A stretch of 64,000 bases of DNA from Odontesthes bonariensis. Lineage: Eukaryota > Chordata > Actinopteri > Atheriniformes > Atherinopsidae. The stretch lies in assembly GCF_027942865.1 (NCBI RefSeq), contig NC_134519.1, positions 22,292,248 to 22,356,247 on the forward strand, given 5' to 3'. Numbering within the stretch: the stretch's first letter is position 1; the number at the start of each line of letters is the position of its first letter. Shown piece after piece: positions 24,595 to 39,600 of the stretch. The position numbers were made by a program, and so were the translations under genes. The notes under the pieces were generated by a model. That model did no database searches and was not told the DNA's origin. It saw only the letters and a program-made list of their open reading frames with translations.

Positions 24595-27500
24595 TTAGGG
24601 AGGCGAGATCTGGAGCTGGAAGTGCCTCTAACCTGTGAGGAGGTGAATCAGCATTTGTGTGTGCGCATCTTAACGTGGGCTTAAGTGTGTTATACTGGTT
24701 GTAATTTGTGCCATGTACCGCACAAATGCTCATGTTTATCTTGCTTTTGAATCTTGAATCCTGTGTTTATTATTCACACTGAGGAAGCTCAAGAGACCAG
24801 ATTTTCTTCTTTTTTTTGTTGAATTATGTACCACCAACACAGTATTTGTGGATTCGTTGCTACCACATGCCTCTTTGATCACCAGATTTTCTTTTTTCAT
24901 GACAGACTTACTGTATCAAAGTATTTCTGGGTTAGTGCAAAGTTAGCTTGGTTTGTAAAGTCTTCCTGCTCTCCCTGGTTTGTTTCTCTGCCACAGAATG
25001 TGCCTTTAACTGTTTTTTCAGCCATGTATTTGCATTAAGCTTTTATTTACTTGTTGTCTTTCCACTTACTTCTGCTTGCTTTTAAACCGTATATCTCTTT
25101 CTCTTTCATTTCCCTTTTTCTTGTATTTCCTTTGGTCTGTAAAGCAGTTGGAATACATGTTTGTACAGTGTTTTAAAAGGAACACAAAAGCAAATATTTG
25201 GGTATTTTAGGTTACTAATAACTCAAAAATCATCAAAAAGCACAACTCTTACACTTTGTTTCTGGATCCCATGTTTGAAAATTTCAATGTCACACTCCTA
25301 ACCCTGAGTAGAAAAATCCAGCCTAAACCATCTTTATCTCCACCCAGTTTTAAGTTTTCAGGCTGCACATGCTATACCTAAGTGGGTAGTTCAAATTATT
25401 TTGCTCTTGCTCAGCTTTTATGACAAATTCTCAAATTTGAATCCACGAATTTGACTTCTAATTGTCCTTTTTCATTTTCTTTCTAAATTGGAAGTTGAAA
25501 ATTCAGACTTTCGGGCCAGTACGAGACCCCAGCCTTCCTCAGTGTGTGTGCATTACCTCTTATATCCTGCAGGAACATTAGTTCAGAGATTCCCTTTATG
25601 AGTTCTATTTAAGGATATGAACAGTCATATGTATGGATATGGATATTTGACGTGAATGAGGGGGCAGTCTTTGCTGAAATATTCACATTATTTTGATTCT
25701 GCTTGAAAAACGAAAATCTCACAGTAATATGCAAACTGACCAAGGGAGATCATTAATATCTGTCCTAATGCCTGCTGCAAAGAGTTTTACTTCAAATGTG
25801 AAGAAACACCTGCAAGCCAAGCACAGCTTTACAACAGCTGGTGCCAAGGCCCATTTAAGAGGAGAGTGATGCTGGTGCTCCAGCTCCAAATCAGCAATTA
25901 TCTTGGTGTTGTTTAAGTGGAGACACCAATGCATCACAGGTAGATGTGTAGTCAGCTACATACACTCTGGAAAATATTACCAACTCACTTAAGGAACTTT
26001 GAAAAAACTCTGTATCTGTTAAAAACTGTAACATAAGCAGCTCAAATATGAATTCCTGCCACTGCTGTGAAACTAGTGGAAGAATTTTTATTAGTGCATT
26101 CTTTTCTGCAAAAACAGTAGCTGATGCTGAGAAAAAATCCTTGGGATTTATTCAGCATTTGTCACCCTGGAGCCCAGTGACGCACAGATACATTGTCCGA
26201 TAGCTGTGAATAGACGTGGCCTTGTGGGATGTGTTATGACATACAACAGTAACAGACGCTGCACACTGATTAGGACTATGTCCTCCAGCACCGCAAGTAG
26301 CAATCCTTTTACACAGTTACATGACTTGGGAATCTTTAAAAATGTATCACTGTGGTTGCACACTCAACAGTGTTCAGAATTAGCTGGTGCCACAGTCCAA
26401 TGACATTTCTTAAGAACAACCAGTGCATGGTTATTCCTTTCGTACAGTTATCTGATATTTCTCTATGACTGCAGCACTCTTCCTCTCACCTTTCTCACAC
26501 GTGTCTCCTCCGTAGCTTGGCAGGCAAAGGCAGAGGAATGAATCAATCTTGTCAACGCAAGTCCCTCCATTTTCACAAGGCTCGGACTGGCAGTCATCAA
26601 CGTCTGCAGGGAAGAAAAGGTAGCAAAAACATACCAGCTGTAGATCTCTTTAGGTTTCAAGATAGATATATGTGCTCTGCTGAAGTGATGTTCAAAAGAA
26701 AAAAGAAAAACTTCTGCGATTCAAATTCTGCCACAAAGTGAGTCGGTTATCAGTCCTGCTTTCAATACTGAAGTGTGTCCATGTTGGTGAATAAATTACT
26801 ATAATTCAAACAGGATCTGAGGAGTGTGCAGAACGCCTCATCGCCCTCACTTTTTTTGTTTGTCCTTATTCTCTTTAAGTGGAATAAACTTTAAAAGCCT
26901 TTTAAGTGTTAAAACCTTATTTCTATGTGTTTACAGTCCCTAAAGTTGTCTTCATTCACTGTATGTGTGATCTTCTCTTTCATCTCTGTCCATTGTCTCA
27001 ATTTACAAAAAAAACTGGTTGAGGACAAAATAGAGGCTTCACGTTCCATTGCTTTTACTTTAATGCAGTTACAGTGCAGACATAAATTTCTTGGATGACT
27101 CAGCAGTATTCTGAACCTGGGGTCTGGGTTCAATCTCCTATTTTGGCAGACTTCATCCCTGCCGGGGAGGCTTTCAGCAGCAACAGACACCCAACCAGTT
27201 CCAGGGCTGTTGCTCTGCAGCAGTCTATGCACCCTAACTGCTCTGTGAGGGGGAAAAAAAAATCTGGCAAAAGGAACATTCCACTACAGGGATCAATATA
27301 GAATCACTTTATCATGGTAAATAGAGGGCGTGTAATCCTCACCACAGTGGATTTTTTGGGACCCAGAATAACAGATGCACCCCAGGACATCAGAAATCTA
27401 TTACACTCACAGCAAGAGTGAAACAAAAAAGCTACTTACAAGTTCAAACTTACTTCACATTATTTTCTCACTTTTCAACGGTTACTTAGTTCCAAGCAAA

Positions 27501-30500
27501 AAGCAGAGCAGGGACAAAGGTTGGTGGCTGTGAGGAGCTAAATGTGTCTGACAGATTAAACTAGAATGACCTTTAGCCATAACCAGGACTTTCACACTGC
27601 TGGTTGCAAAATAATTCGATATTAATCTGGGCTAATCCATGGTTGGTTAGTAAAATATGTTGCAATGTACCAGCGTGAGACTGTGTAAGATCATACTTGA
27701 ATACTTTTTAAGTCCATTTTCCAATTTTAGTCTTTGCTGAGGCTTCAACATCTAAAAAGTTTTGTTTGACTTCATTCTGGCAGCAGAGGTTGTTTATCTG
27801 TTTATGAAAATGGCAGCTCTTTCTAGATGAATGAAAGAGGGGGAGACTGTTTGTTGCGGACAAATGTAGAGACTGAAACCAGAGATTTAAGCTGATGTAT
27901 TTTAAGATTTATCGCTCTTCCAACAGACTAAAGTTTGTGATCAATCAGTGTTGTTTGTGTATAACATCAAATACAATTTCAAGAGAACAAGTGTCTGAGG
28001 CTTTCAGATTTTACAATTCTCGCTGAAAAATAACCCTCTCCACCATGTGTAGCATTCGACATTTCACTTTAGTTGTTATTTAAAGCTCTTGCACCTAGCT
28101 CAGATTGTTTTCGTTTGAAAATTACACAATTGGCAGTTGCATGCATCGTTGAGTCGAGCTACGGTTGGAGTTGGGCTTGGCCATTTAATTGGACTACTCT
28201 CCCTATCCCAGCGCACATGTAGCGGAGGGAAATCGATTTGTTGACTTCCTTATGTCCGATGCTGTGGAATGTGTGAGTAAATGTTAAAGACATTCTGCCA
28301 CTTCTACCTTTCCTTGTGGGAGATCATCGCACCTATAACTTTAAGTTACTTGAATGATGATTTTGTCAGATAACGATGCAGTAATAAAATCCGGATTTTA
28401 TAAGAGCAGAGTGACACTCTTAAATTGCTTTTAAACGGCTTTAAGTTGACATGCAGTTTTAGTGGGTTGCTGTTTGAATGTGATTTCTGACTTGTTACAC
28501 TTGTGCTTTACACCTTTTACAGAAAAGATTCAGTTTTTATGTAAGAATGTTTAGTGTATTTAGTCAATTCAAAAAGACTTCAACCCCAATATGTGTTTGT
28601 TTGTTTTTTTACTTCTTTATCGAGCAGTAGACAACAGAGCTCCCCAGGGTCATGTGCTCACTCCTATCGCAGACTTTTAATGAATCACAGTTACAGTAAC
28701 ACAAAAGTCCAACACATTTAGTCAGAGAAACATTCCTGGCCTAATTATGAGTGTTGTGATCTTGAATGGCCGCGAGATTTGCGAGTTCACCGATTAACGC
28801 ACACCACCAACTGTCTTTTCTTGTTAAATCAGCACAGCTCTTTGTTGTTCACTATGAGAACTCTGATCCCATTGTCCCTCTCATCCATTATGCAGAATGG
28901 AAACTGCTCCTCTGAGAGATAATACTGCAAATTCTGTAAATCCACTGCAAAGCCTCCCAGCATACCCGCACATGTGCTGCGAGCTGTCAGTTTGATTGTT
29001 TTTCTGTCCTCCTCACTGAGGCTGTGAAGTAAATATGCTACTGGATGTGGTTAATTTATTCATAAGTTGTTCACTAAGGAATGACTGCTTAATGAGCTGA
29101 GCATGTATTACCATAGGGAAAAAGTGAAGTATGCTTTACACCTCAGGGTTGGAGTGTCCCACAACCTGCGCAAAGGGGTGTCCTGCGTCATCTTTTGGAT
29201 GTTTCCTGTTTTTCAAACTGCTGAATATTCAACCATGATATCTTAATACAGAACAATTTTCCCAAACTTCATATCTTTTTTTGGTTGATTCAGCTAAATG
29301 AATTAACAGATAAAACAATTTATTGATGCACAAGTGCAACTAATCCCATTAATAGTGGCTACATTCCATTTAGATCATCCTTTTCTGACATTTTCAAGCC
29401 ATTAGCCATGAGCTATCTGCAAAAATGCAGGTGTTTTGTATTAGTTTTGTTAGTTTGTGGAGTCCTGACTTAACTAAAGCTTGACATATTTATAACTGAA
29501 GTACAAATATCTTCAACCATCAACTTTTTAACTGTATTTATACTGTCTTTTTGCAACAAATTTTTATATCCCCATAACAGATTTATCCCCATAAAAAAAA
29601 TTAAGTTCAGGGCACAGGATGACATGTAGATGTTGAAGGATTTATTAGTACAGGATTTGTTGCCAATTAAAATGTTGTCATTTTGCTATTAAAAGATTTT
29701 GTTTACATTTTTAGTTTGTATAAAACCAAGTAAGGTATTGAGTAACACTAACTCTAGAGTCTCCCATACTGGGCTTATTAGTACAGGATTTGTTGCCAAT
29801 TAAAATGTTGTCATTTTGCTATTAAAAGATTTTGTTTACATTTTTAGTTTGTATAAAACCAAGTAAGGTATTGAGTAACACTAACTCTAGAGTCTCCCAT
29901 ACTGGGCTCATTAAGTAAAAAAAAAAGAAAAGAAAAGAAGTCGTCAGGCTTAGAAAAGAGATGAGCAGGATTTTATTTTCACTGTTTGCCTTTCAGGGTT
30001 CTTGTAGTAAGAAGAAAACGTTCATTGAGTCAGACTTAGAAAATGGATTACTCGATTTTTTTGCTTGCCTCTCAGGGCTTCTGGAAAAAAAGAGATCAAT
30101 TCACCTTCATATTTCAAGAGCCAGCACTGACTTATGTAAGTATCACAGTAAGTTAGAGAGCCAGAGATTTGTGCTGGACAGCCATTTATGTCTGCAGCAC
30201 AATTTCTTTTTCTTCTCAACCTGTCTTTTTTACTTGTTTTTTTTCCAAATAAAAACCCTGTAAGTGAAAGCTAGTGTACTTTGACCATAAGGGATCATAA
30301 CGTTCTCTTCTGCCAGTCTGAATATAACCTTTGACCCCATCTACCATTCAACCTCCTCTCACGCTATGAGGGGCCACTTGGCCTTTGACCTGCTGGTCGA
30401 CCGTTAGAGAGCTTTGCTTCATTATGTCTGTTTGCCATGTCAGTGTGTACGTGTGGGCATCACCCACCAATCTCACAGTTCTCTCCAGCGTATCCTTGTG

Positions 30501-30636
30501 GGCAGTAGCAGCTGTATCCCGTTCCCTGAGGAAGGCACTTTCCTCCGTGCAGACACGGGTTTGTCACGCAGGGCTCCACCCCAACTAATAGAGACAGACG
30601 GGCACAGGGGTGTTGGTGGAGGTGGGGGAGGTAAGC

Positions 30637-30676
<40 letters not shown>

Positions 30677-33600
30677 GTATATGTGTATGTGTGTGTGGGT
30701 GGATGGGGGAAAGGGAAGGGGGGGTATTTGGAAAAATATTGGAGTTAATTAGCGACACTGTGAATGAATCTTTTTTTCTGGATTAGATGCATCCAAGCTT
30801 GACAAGTTTATATCCATGGCAATCATGTAAACTTGGGACAGCCCAGATTCTGGTTAAAAATAAAATCATTGAATGTGATGACTTAGTAAACAAATAAAAT
30901 TGCCTTCCTAATTTTCTATCCATGCAGCTCAGCCAAAACCAGCAGTTACAACACATGCATATCCATTTCACCTTTGTCTCATTTCAAAAGGATTCAAAGC
31001 CAAAGAGCTTCAACCCCACCATCCACTCACAGCCGCAGTTGTCATGGTTACCATATGGAAAGCAAGCCACGACTCACTCCACTGGGCGTAGTGGGCAGCG
31101 TGAGAACTTCAGACATTAGCCATCCTCAACAGAAATGAGCAGACCTCCCGCTGAGTGCTTCATCCCTGCTATTCAGTGCCTAAATGTTTGCGTGTGTGTG
31201 GTCTACTTCCACCAACAGACATTTCCATATCAATTAATACACTACCACGTGCCCCCTCCCCCACCCCCGCCACCACCAAGCCGCTCATTATAACAACTTA
31301 AGGTCTTTCAAAACCACCACTCATTCAGTCTGGCCGCAAAAGCTCAGCTGTTTGAGTCTTTGTTCTACCAGCTCTGGCTCTAACACTGACGGCTGCTTAG
31401 GAGGGGGTGCTGTGTGCGCAGGTTTGTGTGTTTGTGTTTACATGGCATGATGACCGAAAATCAATATCTTGGCCATGATTAGCCCTGAGGCTTAGCCTTT
31501 TCAATAACTTCTCAGGAGCAGACATCTCAAGCTCACATCTTCTGATTTATCGTCACGCTTCGTGGCTCAAAATAAAGGTTCAGGAACAAAAAAAAAAAAA
31601 AAGAAGACTGAGGGTTTTCCATCACAACCTAGCACAGGGAAAGATTTCTCTGCAGCTTCAGCGATATGATAAATGTTGCATGTGACGCTTCTCTGCTTAG
31701 GCTTTGAATTCTGCTGAAGTCAGGTGCTAAAACCAGCCATGCATTTCATTTAATGTACGTGAACCCGGGCCAACGTGCATTTGTACTTTCGGCATCAGTC
31801 AAGGTCATGGCACGTCTTGACAAATATGACAAGAAGATTTACCAACGTATGTGTGCCTGTGTGTTAGATAAACCTTTGCGCAATTGGTTGTTCATTAAAA
31901 CGAGTGGTGCATAAAAATCAATACTCTCTGGAAGGAGCTGACAGAGTGGACTGTCCCTTGGTCTGCACACCACCAGCGCAAACAACAACAATAAGCTGGA
32001 AACAGAAAAATCCAACAAATAACAGGCGACAGTTAGGGGACAACATGTTGCCACGGCAATGCTTTGATCCATTTAAGCATTTATATACACATTACTGTTG
32101 TTTTGTGTAATTACAGCCAGAGTGAAAATATTGGCTATCTTGGAAATAGAATTTATAGACATAAATCTAAACATCACAAGTCGGATTGGTGAAGGCAGGA
32201 AAGCATGAATTGAAGGAGTGAAAACAAAGAAGAACTCAAAGCAATTTAAAGAAAGAAAGAAACACTGACTAAGAAAAAGATAGTGGAAAGAAATATGCAA
32301 ATCCACAAGTGAGAACACTGTGTTTCGCTACTGAAGGTCCTTGAATCCAACCGCAGGCTTCTATTCGTTCTTCAGTCTCATTGTGACTGAACTGACTGAT
32401 AAAGTGCTTTGTGATCCAGTCAGGAGAGCAAATACTGACCACCACCACCATGAAACTCCAACCACAAGGGACTGAACAAGAGCTGGAGTGTGTACATGAA
32501 AGAGAGATGGAAGCTGAAAGCCATTATTCAAGTCCAATCTCCTGCGACTGCATCTATCCACCTCTGCTGTTTGTCTAGCAAAGATATCAGTGTGTGTTTG
32601 TGTGTTTATGGTCCTCTGCCCGCATGACTCCAGGGTCTCTCAGTCAATCAATCAACCCTCATACCGAGCACCAGCAGCCCAGATGGTTGCCCTCGGCTTC
32701 TTGTCGATACAGTTTACAGCTGTTTTCCATCCATAGACTCCTCATTCTCTGGCAGGCGGTTCAGCAGGCCTGCCGCAGACACGAGCTGCTTTCAGAGGCA
32801 GTAAAAATAAATCAGCATAGAAATGTGTGATAGCACGATGCCCGTGGGGCTTTTAAACGCTCAGCGATAGGATGCTTCCTGTATGTGCTCTCATTATCAA
32901 GCAAGAAATAAGTAGTAAGCCAGGTGGCCAGCCAGCAGCCTCATGGAGATGTGCTGTGCTGCAGACTTAATCATCAGATTGTGGCTGGGATGTGGTCTCT
33001 GCTTGTGGTGGGAACAAAAGATATGTACCTGGGGGAAAAACACCGAGTTCTTTGAATAATTCTGCCAGTGGCAAGGTCAGAGAAAATTAAAAGGCAGACT
33101 TAAAGGATACTTCCCCTTTTTTCTTGACGTTTCAGAGCAGTCTCCCGGTGTATCGTAATTAGGCATGAAAGAGAATTCTTTTTTTTTCATGCAGATACTC
33201 GCAAATTCTTCATCTTTTTCTTTGCACACAGCATGGCTTTACGTGAAATGGATGTCAGTGGGAGGTTTCTTTCATACCTTCACCGCTTTTTGTGTCATTT
33301 GGCGATGGGGAGGCAGACTTCACTACCACAAGATATAACACTAAAGTAAAGTATTTTGGCATACCAAACCAAGTATTTAGTAAAGCCTAATTTGGAAAGT
33401 GTGTAAATTTGAATTAATTAGTATTAAAAGTGCTGCTTGTGACTGAAAATTTGAGCCTCACTGACCTGCCTCCAACTGGTGACTTTTTTTCCCACTTAAA
33501 TAAGTCCTGAATGTTACTTTTTAATTTCCATGTACATTAAAATGTGGAAAAGTCATGAGCTAAAAATAAATGCTTTATAAATTAGCTGTGACAGTGAGAC

Positions 33601-36600
33601 TTTGCTAAAACTAATCCAATAAGAAACACAAGTTTTAGATAATCTACTAACTTATAGTGGGTTTAGAGGGTGATCAGTTACATTATGCTGGGTTGTAATT
33701 ATGTAACATTCTAGTTACCTTTATAGCTGCTACAATCTCTTTTGATAGATTAATTTTGTCATAACACTGCTAATAGGGAGAAGCACTCAGAGAACAATCC
33801 CCCATGTAAATGTACCATGTTTAAGATGTTGTGGCTTTTAAGACCTTCTAAGTCTAGTAGTTTTGAGATTACTGAATGAGAGATCTTGAGACAGCAAATA
33901 TGAGACCCCCACAAAGTATTAAGTAGCCGACAGGACAATACTTTATCAAGAAGATCTGACCCACTTCATTTGAATGAAAAATTAAAGTTAAAAAAACCCA
34001 AAGACATCCATGGTAATCACTTTAAGAAAAACTAAAGAACTTTAAATGATGAGAGCAGGCTTCTCCTCCTTCATGTCTGTTGCTTGAATGACAATCACGT
34101 GTACGCAGGTGACAACATGAACACTTTATGCACATAATCAGACAGGTGGATTTTTTTTCAGGCCACCCAATTCATATTTTTTTCCTAAACCAAAGCAGCT
34201 CTTGCCTAAAAAAAAGGTCCCACACAGGGATCAAATCCCAGGCTCCTGACTGAATGTGTTGCAATTCCATTACTGCCCCAGTAATAGAGACAGAACTGCC
34301 CCAGTTCTGTCTCTGAATGTAGACTTTTCTCTCAGCCTATATGGTGCCACAGCTGAACAAGATAATTTGCATGACCACTACAACGAAGCTGCTAATAGAC
34401 TTTCCATCAGCCCTGTTTTCATGGAGCTGGCACGCTATATCAATAAATTAAACACCACTGTTGTTGGAAACTAAAACATATTAGTGTGGATGTGACCTGA
34501 AACAGACTACTCTGACTGCTGTTTTTGCAATCTAATCTAATTATAGGCAATCATGACAGCATTAACAAACTGAATTACTGACACTTTTTACCTAACAGAT
34601 ATATGGGCAAACAAAAAGGATGCAATAAAATGTTCAAACAGACTTGTGATGCCTACCTGTTGAACTGAGAGTTGTGGTACTGGTGTTGACTCCTCCTCTG
34701 TTGCTCTCCTCATCCATATTACCTGGTAAAAGGGCCCCAGAGCCCACAGCATGCAACCAGGCGGGCTCTTCATCATCTGGCCGCCCTGGTTGGGACAGAG
34801 CATAATCCAGAGAGCTGTTGATGGTGGCCTCCTCCGCTGGGACCCAGTGAAGAGATGTCAGGGAGTCGGTGGAGCTGTCCTGGATGCCTGCCTGAAGAGA
34901 TGGAGCTAATCCAACAGTTTCGGTCTGTGATGGGAGATGGGAAGGGGATGGTGATGGTGTGGGAGAGTGGAATGAGGTTGATGGGGGTAAGAGAGTGTTT
35001 GGAGATGAGGAGGAGGAAGAGGTAATGGATGGGGATGGTTGGAAAGACTGAGACTCTAAAAGTAATTCTGTTTGGGATGATTGAGAAGAAGACCTGGACA
35101 GTGAGTTTGACGGAGATGGGGATGTAGAGGATGACATAGTTTGATATGGTTCCTGTGAGATTGACAGGGATGAGTTTTCTGCTGCTGGTAAAGTGGACTG
35201 GTATTTGGATGCAGCAAAGTCACTTTCTGTTCCAGTTGTGGTAAACCCTGTGGTGTCCAAAGGACTGGTGGTGGGGGGGGTGGTGGTAGTGGTAGTAGTG
35301 GTGGTCTGTCCTTTCCTTCCTTTCCTTTCTCTGGATCTTTCTCTTGGTTTACTTGTTCCAACTGGTCGGCGTGAGACTTGAATCTCCCCTTTTGCTTCAG
35401 CACCTGTGATCTCTCCACTCCCCTCTTCCTCTGCTTTCCCCTTCTCCTCTCCTCTCCCCTTGACTTCCCCTCTGCCCCTCTCCTCCCCTCTGTTCTTCTT
35501 TCCCCTTCCTCGTCCTCCTCTTCCACTGGCTCTAGAAGTCACTGTTTCTTCTCTCTTGTGAGCCAGCTGGGTTGTGGTCTCTGCTTCAACACGGATCCAG
35601 GTTTCTCTCCTGGAAAAGGTGATTTCATGTGCAGGGCTGGAGGCGGTGAATGTGTGTGCTTCTTCTGAGTTCTCCAAGCTCTTGGTGCTCTCTGTAGTCA
35701 TAGAGTTACTGGAGGAGGACGGAGTAGATGCCAGATGAGTGGTTGAATCTTCACTGGCTGGTGTGGTGTTCTGCCTTGAGGGGCTGCTGAACCATGAGCT
35801 TCCCCAAGAAAACAGACCTTTGAAGGGCACAAAGCAATCAATTACTGCCAACAGGAAGATGAGTACAAAAGACAAAGCCGAGAATTACAAAGTGAAAATC
35901 CAATGGATTTTTACCACTTTGCCATGAGCAATTAGACAGTTGAGATTCATCCGGCTGAATGTGAATGTTTAAAATATTACACAATGAATTATGAAAATAT
36001 AACAAATATCATTATAATATCAACTAATATCAAATGATATTACAAATCAAGCCACTTCATCTGATCCTTAATTGTTATTGTACTGTATTTCTAAAGTCAT
36101 AAATACCAACTCTGCAACTATGCAGCCTTCCTTAGTAATCTGAATGTTTCCCATTTGTAAACTTTTCCAAAATCCATTTCATGTGACCCTTTTTGCTGCT
36201 TTAGGCTACCGACAATATCGGCAAGAGCAAAAAGTTTGAAAGCCACAACTCTACTATGGTGGAAATTAATTTTCAAATTCCATGACAAAATAAAGTAAAA
36301 GCAGACGACCATTTAGTGATAAACTTTAGAAACAAAGTTCAATAAAAAGCTCACACAGATACAAACGTTTGCACATACACGGTCAGACTCAGAGACTAAA
36401 ATGCACCGCAGTCTCGCAAATTGCCTCAGAATTAAATCAGCAGCTCTGTAATACAGTTCCAACAAACATTCAACCTTCTTTTTGCAAACCACTTCCATCC
36501 ACTGCCAACACGGGAAAACCCTGTGATCCCGCTGGACCCCTGAAACATGGGAAATATGGAGAGGAGCTGATGAGACGTATTTCACTCATATTTACGTTTG

Positions 36601-39600
36601 AAGAAAACCTTGATTTCTTTTGTTAATGCAAATTCCCAAGCCTGTTGGGTAGCCCCACCAGAAACACAGGCAGTAGTTTAGGGCATAGTACTATAGCAGA
36701 ACAGTCACAACCCACCAAGATATGAAGAAAGATTCACTCAAAATGTGTATTTGAAAAAAGGGTATTACTTTAAGAAAAATGGCTTCAGCTCCAGTCTGAA
36801 GGACATACTTACACTAAACTGAGGGAGGAAAAACTTTATGATGGGAAAATTTCCTGTAGAAGGCAATTATCTAACTCTTCAGTACCTTCTTCTCTATCTC
36901 TATCTGTATCTGAATTCTAAGGTTTTCTTAATCTATATCTATATGCTTCGAGGAGTATTCGTATTTTTTTAGAGACATTTATTTAGAATTTTCATTAATA
37001 GAGATTAATAATTGACACTCTTAACATTTTCTCTAAATGTCAAGCGCAGGTAGCTGTTAAAAGACTCCACTGTACATTTCTAACCGTGTTAATTGTATAT
37101 CACTGTGAGGAGTGCAGATGCCTACGGCTAGGATTTGTCAGCTGTCATGCCTGCTATCAATCACAGCTCGTTAGCGTCCCTATGAGAGCGGCAGCAGAGA
37201 AAGGTCACTGTGATTCCAGTTTGTCTCCAGACATCAAGCTTACAGCAGTTTTTACTGGTTTTAGAAAAGAACCCACCTCCTCTGCTCTCCTCACTCAAAA
37301 CCTAATCCTCCCTTAATGTGGTGGTTTTCTAAAAACTTATAAATACAGTAAAAATACAGTAAATAATAATCACCATCGTGTTAAGATGACCTTTTTTTTT
37401 TTTTACTCAAAGTCTACTGTTTTAAACATACGCTGTCACTGAGTTGTTCCTTTAGCCCGCTTCTCAATCTCTACCTCCTTAATTTCTCTTCTCATGTCTT
37501 TTTTCCACCCACCATGAATGCCTGAGGAGGAGATGAGTTAAGAGGGCTCTAACACAAGGAGACATACTTGCTTCAGAGCCATCATCTTGAGCCAACATCA
37601 ATTCAATACAGCATGTGACACAACCACATCATGTAACCACGGATTTTTCGCAGGCTTTTAAATGTGTTTTATTATTTCTGTCATATGAACATTATAAGAG
37701 GCTCCCAGTTTGAATCTTGGCTGGGATCTTTCTGAGTCGAGTTTGCATGTTTTCCCATGTATGCTTGAGTCTTCTCCAGGTTCCCCCGACCTCCTCCACA
37801 GTCCAGAAAATATGCCTGTTAGGTAATTTGTAATTTTAAGCTGACCTTGGGAGTGAGCATGGTTGTTTGTCTTGTTTATCTCTCTACTAGCCCTGTGATA
37901 GACTGATGACCCGTCCAGAGAGTACCCAGCCTCTAACCACATGACACCTGGGAGGCGTCTAGAATAATGGATGAAAGGATGGACATTAAAGGCGTTCATG
38001 CCAGTGTTTATATTGACTTCATTAATTTGACAATGTCCTCCCTCATTGTTCCTTAGGTGGCCTTGTCCCTTCTTCAGGTGCATTTTAGGAACTAAGATGT
38101 CTGTCAAAATGTATTGATGAGATCAACTTTCAGATCACAGGCAGTAAGAGGGTGTTGTGAAGAGACAAGGAGCCATAAATTAGACAAATGAGAAGACCCT
38201 CATTTCCCCCGTTTCCCCAGTCTATGGACTGTAGCATGTGCTATATTACATACACGCTGATACTTACAGTGCAACGTGAAAAAGAACCCAGCTATTCTAC
38301 TGTGTATATACATCAATCCATCTATCCATCCATCCATCCATCCATCCATCCATCCATTTTCTTATGCTTATCTGAAGTCAGAGGCATGTCCAGGAGGGAA
38401 ACTCAGACATCCATCACCCCAGCTCCATCACACTCTCCTGCTCCTGATGGGGGATCCTGAGCAATTCTCAGGCCAGAAGAGACATATATAATCCCTCCAG
38501 CAAGTTCAGGGTTTGCTCTGGGGTCTCCTTCCAGTTAGACGTACCCGATAACCTTCATAAAGGAGGCGACCAGCAGGGATCCTAATCAAATGCCAGAACC
38601 ACCTCAGCTGACTCCTTTCAATGGAGAGGAGCAGCAGCTCCACTCCAAGCTACGCCCAGCATATGAGCTCCTGACCTTATCTCTGAGGCCCAGCCACTCT
38701 CCGAAGGAAACTTATTTCAGCTGTCATTTGTATTTGCAGTCTCATTCCCTCGGTCCCTACCAAAATAATGAGAAGGGAGCATCCTTTTCAAGAAGCGAAC
38801 CATGGCCTTAGATTTGGAAAGCTCTGATTTTCAATCAAAGAGCTGAAATGCTGAAATGAAATGTTCCCAAACCAACACGTACAGGTTCAACTTTGTGCCA
38901 AGAATGTGGACACTTTGATCATACAGGACCATCACATATCAAACAGATCACAACAATGACTCCAGTAGCTTGTATTCTGGCAGCAGCCCCCACAGAATCC
39001 TCAGAGTGACATGGTTGTACGTCGTCTCTTTAACATCAGAAACACACGGAAACTGAATGGTCTAACTTCAAAGACCCCCTGAGCCGCTCTGCGAGTAAAG
39101 AGTAAAGATCTGGTCCACTGTTCCACAGCCTGGACAAAAAGCACACTGCTCATCCGGAATTCGAGGCTACTGTGTTAAACTGTTAAACTGATTTAATTCT
39201 GTAACAAAAGCAATTCTAGGTAGTAAATTTCACTATCAGTTCACATGTCACCATTTACCTGGTGATGCTGCACTGGAGGAATCTGACCCCTCATCAGTCT
39301 CTTTCGTTGCTGTCTCTTCCCCTGCATGATTTGGTGCCTTGGTTCCCTCCTCATCTCCAGTCCCCACCAGGTAGTTCCAAGGCTTCCAAATAGACTTCAC
39401 TATCTTTGAAATCACCTAAAGTAACATGGGAATAGACTAGTTTTAAGCAATGCAGATCCAGTTTTTAAGAACATAACAAAGACATTTTAAAAACCCGTAA
39501 AACAGACCTTTTTCTCAGCAGGAGTTGGGTCAACTGGAGGTTGGAGAAACTCCTCAGAGTCGGGGCCAGGCTCCAGTGGCTCTCCCCAGTCAAAGGAACT

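Larger units (their letters stand above)
35845..39258. other. ncan intron 10 with old repeats
   Basis: No exon seen. It contains a decayed interspersed repeat (37735-37990), a (CATC)n microsatellite, and a decayed antisense LINE (38290-39180), listed separately. The 36.0-37.7 kb part is A/T-rich and unremarkable. Confidence 0.5.

Noticed and set aside
35056..35526. 156-codon minus-strand ORF inside the ncan CS exon
   Set aside because: It is a shifted-frame shadow of the real exon; the true frame gives a continuous Ser/Thr-rich region with matching splice sites.
37658..38107. 149-codon minus-strand ORF
   Set aside because: It covers a decayed interspersed repeat and has no familiar protein pattern or splice context.
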